Source: Spirochaetia bacterium UBA2205 (lineage in GTDB: Bacteria > Spirochaetota > UBA4802 > UB4802). From it: 9,937 nt of DNA. The number at the start of each line of letters is the position of its first letter. Position 1 is the first letter of the stretch. The position numbers and the translations under genes are program-made. Location: NCBI GenBank assembly GCA_002328585.1, contig DCUV01000009.1, positions 1-9,937 on the forward strand. Direction: 5' to 3'. Under the pieces are notes generated by a model. The model searched no databases, was not told where the DNA came from, and was given only the letters and a program-made list of their open reading frames with translations. Shown piece after piece: positions 7,379 to 9,937 of this stretch.

Positions 7379-7747
7379 CTATGGACTGACAATAAAGTAT
7401 AGTTTCTTGTGGAATCTACTTTTTGACTTTCAATTCTGATAGTATAATACAATCAATAGCGGGATTCGAACAATTGGAATCATTCATGGTACTATCATAT
7501 CACCGCTACAAGGTTCTCCTTCACTTTCTTCCCCTATGGGTGACCACATTTCGGCTATGTGCAACCTTCCCGAAAACAGAAATATGCACCCATATCATGA
7601 TGGACTCGTTTCCGCATCTTTTATTTAGCATAAATACTGAATCAGTGTTCAGGATGACGCTCGGTATCCCTCTTATTACGGGCTTGACCAGTAATCGCAA
7701 TAGTTAACAGAGATTCTTAAGCAAGTTCAAAGCATGATTCAGGTTGA

Positions 7748-7765
7748 CACCATTACCATTCATGG
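7748..7765 (+). repeat. CACCATTACCATTCATGG direct repeat, copy 2
   Basis: Partner of the 18-nt unit at 7361-7378, 16 of 18 positions identical. It lies just before the TGAAGAATCT inverted repeat. Confidence 0.35.
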
Positions 7766-7776
7766 AAACACAATCA

Positions 7777-7810
7777 TGAAGAATCTATTCTTAAACGACA
7801 AGATTCTTCA
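7777..7810. repeat. Perfect 10-bp inverted repeat TGAAGAATCT / AGATTCTTCA
   Basis: TGAAGAATCT (7777-7786) and AGATTCTTCA (7801-7810) pair fully around a 14-nt loop. The right arm overlaps the start of the GATTCTT repeat copy at 7802-7825, so this may be two oppositely oriented units of one repeat family. No T-run follows, so terminator activity is unlikely. Confidence 0.5.
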
Positions 7811-7825
7811 CTTAGTTCAGAATGA
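7802..7825 (+). repeat. GATTCTT...TCAGAATGA intergenic repeat, copy B
   Basis: Matches copy A (328-351) at 20 of 24 positions and has the same orientation. More degenerate relatives start with GATTCTT at 7712, 7845 and 7907; the last ends AGACTGACA. This clusters at least four units in about 220 bp. Confidence 0.55.
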
Positions 7826-7982
7826 AATACCCATGCATCAGCAAGATTCTTTACATCGACTTTACATAGCACAAGCACGATTGCTTTAAATGACATATCG
7901 CAACACGATTCTTCGTCTTCATCTAAGACTGACATCCTTTTGAAGTGCATCACAATACTTCCTTATTGCCACCACTCCTTAT

Positions 7983-8014
7983 TGAGGCTCTGACCTTACT
8001 GAGGCTCTGACCCC
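7983..8014 (-). repeat. Tandem pair of the 13-bp RAYT-associated motif, reverse orientation
   Basis: TGAGGCTCTGACC occurs at 7983-7995 and again at 8000-8012, a 17-bp period; the second continues to the complete AGGCTCTGACCCC (8002-8014). Orientation is opposite to the copies at 268 and 656, so the lipoprotein/barrel segment (656-8014) is bracketed by inverted copies. Confidence 0.8.
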
Positions 8015-8080
8015 ATTAATTAATAATAACTATCGCAATTAACCCCATACTATGCCTTCACCTGATAAATTATTCATGAT

Positions 8081-8100
8081 ATGAGTGAGTACTTAGTCAT
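8081..8100. promoter_or_regulatory. Imperfect palindrome (operator-like) upstream of the oxoamine synthase, site 1
   Basis: ATGAGTGAGTACTTAGTCAT is symmetric about an AGTACT core with two mismatched pairs. Its TGAGTGA half resembles the half-site of the stronger neighbouring palindrome. The two centres lie 22 bp apart, about two helical turns, which suits paired dimers on one face of the DNA. Confidence 0.45.
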
Positions 8101-8101
8101 T

Positions 8102-8123
8102 ATTGAGTGAATGTTCACTCAAT
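8102..8123. promoter_or_regulatory. TetR-like operator upstream of the oxoamine synthase, site 2
   Basis: Arms ATTGAGTGAA (8102-8111) and TTCACTCAAT (8114-8123) are perfectly complementary around a central TG. The TGARTGAA...TTCAYTCA form is characteristic of many TetR/AcrR-family operators. It lies about 200 bp upstream of the synthase start. A TTCACT at 8114-8119 followed by TATTAT at 8136-8141 (16-bp spacer) could be a promoter whose -35 is covered by this site. Confidence 0.65.
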
Positions 8124-8185
8124 TTTGCTTATTAATATTATATAAATTAATATCATATTTTTATTCAACATTTATAATAATATTA

Positions 8186-8214
8186 TTGACTTTATTTTCT
8201 TTTTTTACTATTGT
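8186..8214 (+). promoter_or_regulatory. Candidate sigma70-type promoter for the oxoamine synthase
   Basis: TTGACT (8186-8191) and TATTGT (8209-8214) are separated by 17 bp, placing the predicted transcription start near 8221, about 100 nt upstream of the ATG. An alternative is TTCACT/TATTAT at 8114-8141, which would be directly occluded by the palindrome at 8102-8123. Confidence 0.45.
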
Positions 8215-8321
8215 TAAAAACAAAGTGTATTAATAAACATTTTTATTTATGCTTCCAACATGGGTTTTGTGAAGGATGGCTTTATTGCTATACCTTAAAT
8301 ATTTTTAAAAGGAGGTTCCCT

Positions 8322-9530
8322 ATGGATCTTTTTGATAAATGTTTAGCGTTTACCCGCGTTGAAGAGGTTAAATCATTTGGATTGTATCCCTATTACCACC
8401 CCATAACAAAAACAGAAGGTCCTGTTGTGTACATGAACAATAAACGTATGATCATGGTTGGTTCAAATAACTATCTGGGACTAACGCATGACCCAAGAGT
8501 AAAGCAGGCAGCTATCGATGCCATTGAAAAATATGGCACCGGGTGCTCAGGTTCAAGGCTTATCAATGGCTCGCTTGATATCCATAATAAGCTTGAGGAA
8601 GCGCTGGCGCAATTTGTTGGCAAAGAAGCTGCTTGCATTTTTTCTACTGGTTATCAAACCAATCAGGGGGCTATTGTACCGCTAATAAAAAAAGGTGAAT
8701 ATATCATTTCGGATGATGAAAATCATGCAAGCATCATACAGGGTACATTAATAGCAAAAGCTTTATGTGGCGATAGTATTCTGGTTAAGTTTAACCATAA
8801 TGATATGGTTGACCTTGAAAATAAAATCTCTGCCCTACCGCATGATGCAGGAAAACTTATCGTTGTTGATGGAGTCTTCAGCATGAATGGACACATTGCT
8901 CCTCTCCCGGAGATAGTTACAATAGCTCGTAAATACAATGCACGTGTCATGACCGATGATGCGCATGCTCTTGGTGTTATTGGTCATGGTGGGCGCGGCA
9001 CAGCAAGCTATTTTGGATTAACAGACCAAACTGATATTATTATGGGAACATTTTCAAAAAGTTTAGCTTCATCAGGAGGTTTTTTAGCATCAAGCGAGCG
9101 GGTTATAAACTATATCAAGCATAACTCACCTGCAATTATATTCAATGCAAGCATGCCTGCATCAAATGCTGCTGCAGCACTTAAAGCACTTGAAATAATT
9201 CAAGATGAACCTGAATGTATACAAAAGCTACACCACAATGCAAAACGCTTGCGGAATGGTCTTGAACAACTTGGATTTAATGTAATAAAAGGGGAAACGC
9301 CTATAATCCCGGTTATTATTGGTGATGATGTTATGACCTTTTCTCTATGGAAAAAGCTCTTTGATTTTGGTGTATATACCAATCCAATAATTTTTCCTGC
9401 AACACCTCAGGGTCAGCAGTTGATCCGCTGCAGCGTCATGGCAACACATACCGATGAACATATCGATTATGTCATAGGAATATTTGAAAAAGCTGGTGCT
9501 GAATTAAAGTTATTGCATGCAAAGGTATAA
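8322..9530 (+). CDS. PLP-dependent alpha-oxoamine synthase, serine palmitoyltransferase-like
   Basis: A complete 402-residue protein of aminotransferase fold type I. This family condenses an amino acid with an acyl thioester and releases CO2 (serine palmitoyltransferase, AONS/BioF, KBL, ALAS). Visible residues: the GSNNYLGLT strand (47-55), KYGTGCSGSRLINGSLDIH (70-88), the PLP-stacking His135 in DDENHASI, Asp212 and His215 in DDAHALGVIGH, and the Schiff-base Lys246 in GTFSKSLASSGG. The GTGCSGSRLINGSLDIH block, HNDMVDLE, the TFSKSLAS context and the MATHT stretch near the C-terminus resemble bacterial serine palmitoyltransferase (Sphingobacterium type) more than biotin or threonine enzymes. 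It would therefore make a 3-keto sphingoid base from serine and an acyl thioester; substrate specificity is inferred. The ATG at 8322 has AAAGGAGG 6 nt upstream; an in-frame extension back to 8211 lacks a ribosome site and conserved residues. It stands alone, with TetR-like palindromes upstream, and converges with the transposase fragment. Confidence 0.88.
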   Translation: MDLFDKCLAFTRVEEVKSFGLYPYYHPITKTEGPVVYMNNKRMIMVGSNNYLGLTHDPRVKQAAIDAIEKYGTGCSGSRLINGSLDIHNKLEEALAQFVGKEAACIFSTGYQTNQGAIVPLIKKGEYIISDDENHASIIQGTLIAKALCGDSILVKFNHNDMVDLENKISALPHDAGKLIVVDGVFSMNGHIAPLPEIVTIARKYNARVMTDDAHALGVIGHGGRGTASYFGLTDQTDIIMGTFSKSLASSGGFLASSERVINYIKHNSPAIIFNASMPASNAAAALKALEIIQDEPECIQKLHHNAKRLRNGLEQLGFNVIKGETPIIPVIIGDDVMTFSLWKKLFDFGVYTNPIIFPATPQGQQLIRCSVMATHTDEHIDYVIGIFEKAGAELKLLHAKV

Positions 9531-9559
9531 TTAAAAATTTTCTATGGCTTTTTGTTAAT

Positions 9560-9572
9560 AGGCTCTGACCCC
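9560..9572 (-). repeat. 13-bp RAYT-associated motif directly after transposase stop
   Basis: AGGCTCTGACCCC on the plus strand, which is GGGGTCAGAGCCT in the transposase reading direction. It begins 3 nt after the stop codon of the right transposase. This is the position of an element's 3' end and links the motif to the transposase family. Confidence 0.8.
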
Positions 9573-9575
9573 TTT

Positions 9576-9937
9576 TTATACCCACTGTGCAATGGAATAG
9601 CGCTTGCGATACGCCTCCTCATACTGTAAAAAACGCCTCACCCGTTCACTGAAACTATCCCCCAGCTGCAGAAAGTACTCATGATGGTCTATCGGTACCC
9701 CAACATCAGCATCCTCCTGTAAATAGGATTGTATGCTGCTGTAGCGGTACTTTGCAGGACTATCGCACCGGCGCTTCCGTACCGGATTAAACGCTATGTA
9801 CCACAGCAACCATAAGAGATAATGAAACGCATCATGTGCAAACTGTACAATGATGTCCTTATACCGCTCATTCCAGAATGGCCCGGTCCTGCCGGTTATT
9901 TTATTATACATCTCAGCAAACCGTGCCTTGATATACT
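9576..9937 (-). CDS. REP-associated tyrosine transposase (Y1_Tnp, RAYT/IS200-like), C-terminal fragment cut by window edge
   Basis: The frame is open from the right edge: YIKARFAEMYNKITGRTGPF, then WNERYKDIIVQ, ending AQWV and a TAA at 9576-9578. The basic ...RFAEMYNKITGRTGPFWNERYK block followed by a helical LLWYIAFNPVRKRR segment matches the C-terminal half of REP-associated Y1 transposases, which typically read R-x-G-x-x-W-x-x-R-Y/F-K and then a YI-x-NPVR stretch. The internal ATG at 9911 is not the real start, because the homologous sequence continues upstream of it. The HUH motif and catalytic tyrosine are not assessable here. Same strand as the N-terminal fragment at 1-136; the two pieces do not overlap, so their identity to each other cannot be tested. 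It converges with the oxoamine synthase with only 45 bp between stop codons. Confidence 0.82.
   Translation of the reverse strand, partial: YIKARFAEMYNKITGRTGPFWNERYKDIIVQFAHDAFHYLLWLLWYIAFNPVRKRRCDSPAKYRYSSIQSYLQEDADVGVPIDHHEYFLQLGDSFSERVRRFLQYEEAYRKRYSIAQWV

Larger units (their letters stand above)
6714..8080. other. Long non-coding region between the divergent lipoprotein and oxoamine-synthase genes
   Basis: About 1.4 kb with no supportable gene. Its left end holds the lipoprotein promoter region and operators O1-O3; 7004-7240 is a very AT-rich tract; 7360-7940 contains degenerate repeats; 7983-8014 has two tandem 13-bp-motif copies. The longest open frame (7423-7707, plus, TTG start) has no ribosome binding site and a family-less composition, and is judged spurious. 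No tRNA or structured RNA gene was recognised. Confidence 0.6.

Noticed and set aside
7423..7707. 94-codon plus-strand open frame with TTG start
   Set aside because: No Shine-Dalgarno, no recognisable domain, located among degenerate repeats.
7712..7934. Possible CRISPR array
   Set aside because: Repeat units are short, degenerate and irregularly spaced, with no uniform spacers and no cas genes nearby.
8211..8321. Upstream extension of the oxoamine synthase by 37 residues
   Set aside because: Would start at a TTG inside the putative -10 box, lacks a ribosome site and conserved residues, and AAAGGAGG precedes the ATG at 8322.
9531..9559. Terminator for the oxoamine synthase
   Set aside because: Only a weak, AT-rich, interrupted pairing is visible; no stable GC stem before a T-run.

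Overview
The window looks like AT-rich chromosomal DNA from a Gram-negative (diderm) bacterium. A long lipoprotein with a short LLSC lipobox, a FadL-type outer-membrane barrel, a serine-palmitoyltransferase-like enzyme and REP-associated transposases together fit a Spirochaetota-like genome. That assignment is inference only, because there is no rRNA or other marker gene to confirm it.

Layout, left to right. (1) Positions 1-136, minus strand: the first 45 codons of a REP-associated tyrosine (Y1) transposase that runs off the left edge. (2) Positions 137-794: non-coding mosaic of short repeats and hairpins, two copies of a 13-bp motif (GGGGTCAGAGCCT), and a clear intrinsic terminator for the minus-strand operon. 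(3) Positions 795-6713, minus strand: a two-gene unit. A 1425-residue lipoprotein of unrecognised family comes first, followed 72 nt later by an OmpP1/FadL/TodX-family outer-membrane barrel, with a 9-bp-stem hairpin in the gap. (4) Positions 6714-8321: about 1.6 kb without a convincing gene. It holds three operator-like palindromes upstream of the lipoprotein operon, a tract of roughly 89% A+T, degenerate intergenic repeats, a tandem pair of the 13-bp motif in the opposite orientation, and two palindromes about 22 bp apart centre to centre upstream of the next gene. (5) Positions 8322-9530, plus strand: a complete PLP-dependent alpha-oxoamine synthase closest in motifs to bacterial serine palmitoyltransferase. 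(6) Positions 9576-9937, minus strand: the C-terminal part of a second REP-associated transposase entering from the right edge, with a 13-bp motif copy 3 nt after its stop codon.

How the parts may work together. The lipoprotein and barrel are probably co-transcribed and may act together at the outer membrane on a hydrophobic substrate; FadL-family barrels move fatty acids and similar compounds. The oxoamine synthase would join an amino acid to an acyl thioester, the first step of sphingoid-base synthesis. Both transcription units carry TetR-like palindromes upstream, with different sequences, so they may answer to different lipid- or hydrophobe-sensing repressors. The functional link is inference.

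The second theme is mobility. The 13-bp motif lies upstream of one transposase start and downstream of the other transposase stop, in the orientation expected of element ends. Solo copies punctuate the intergenic DNA and bracket the lipoprotein/barrel operon in inverted orientation.
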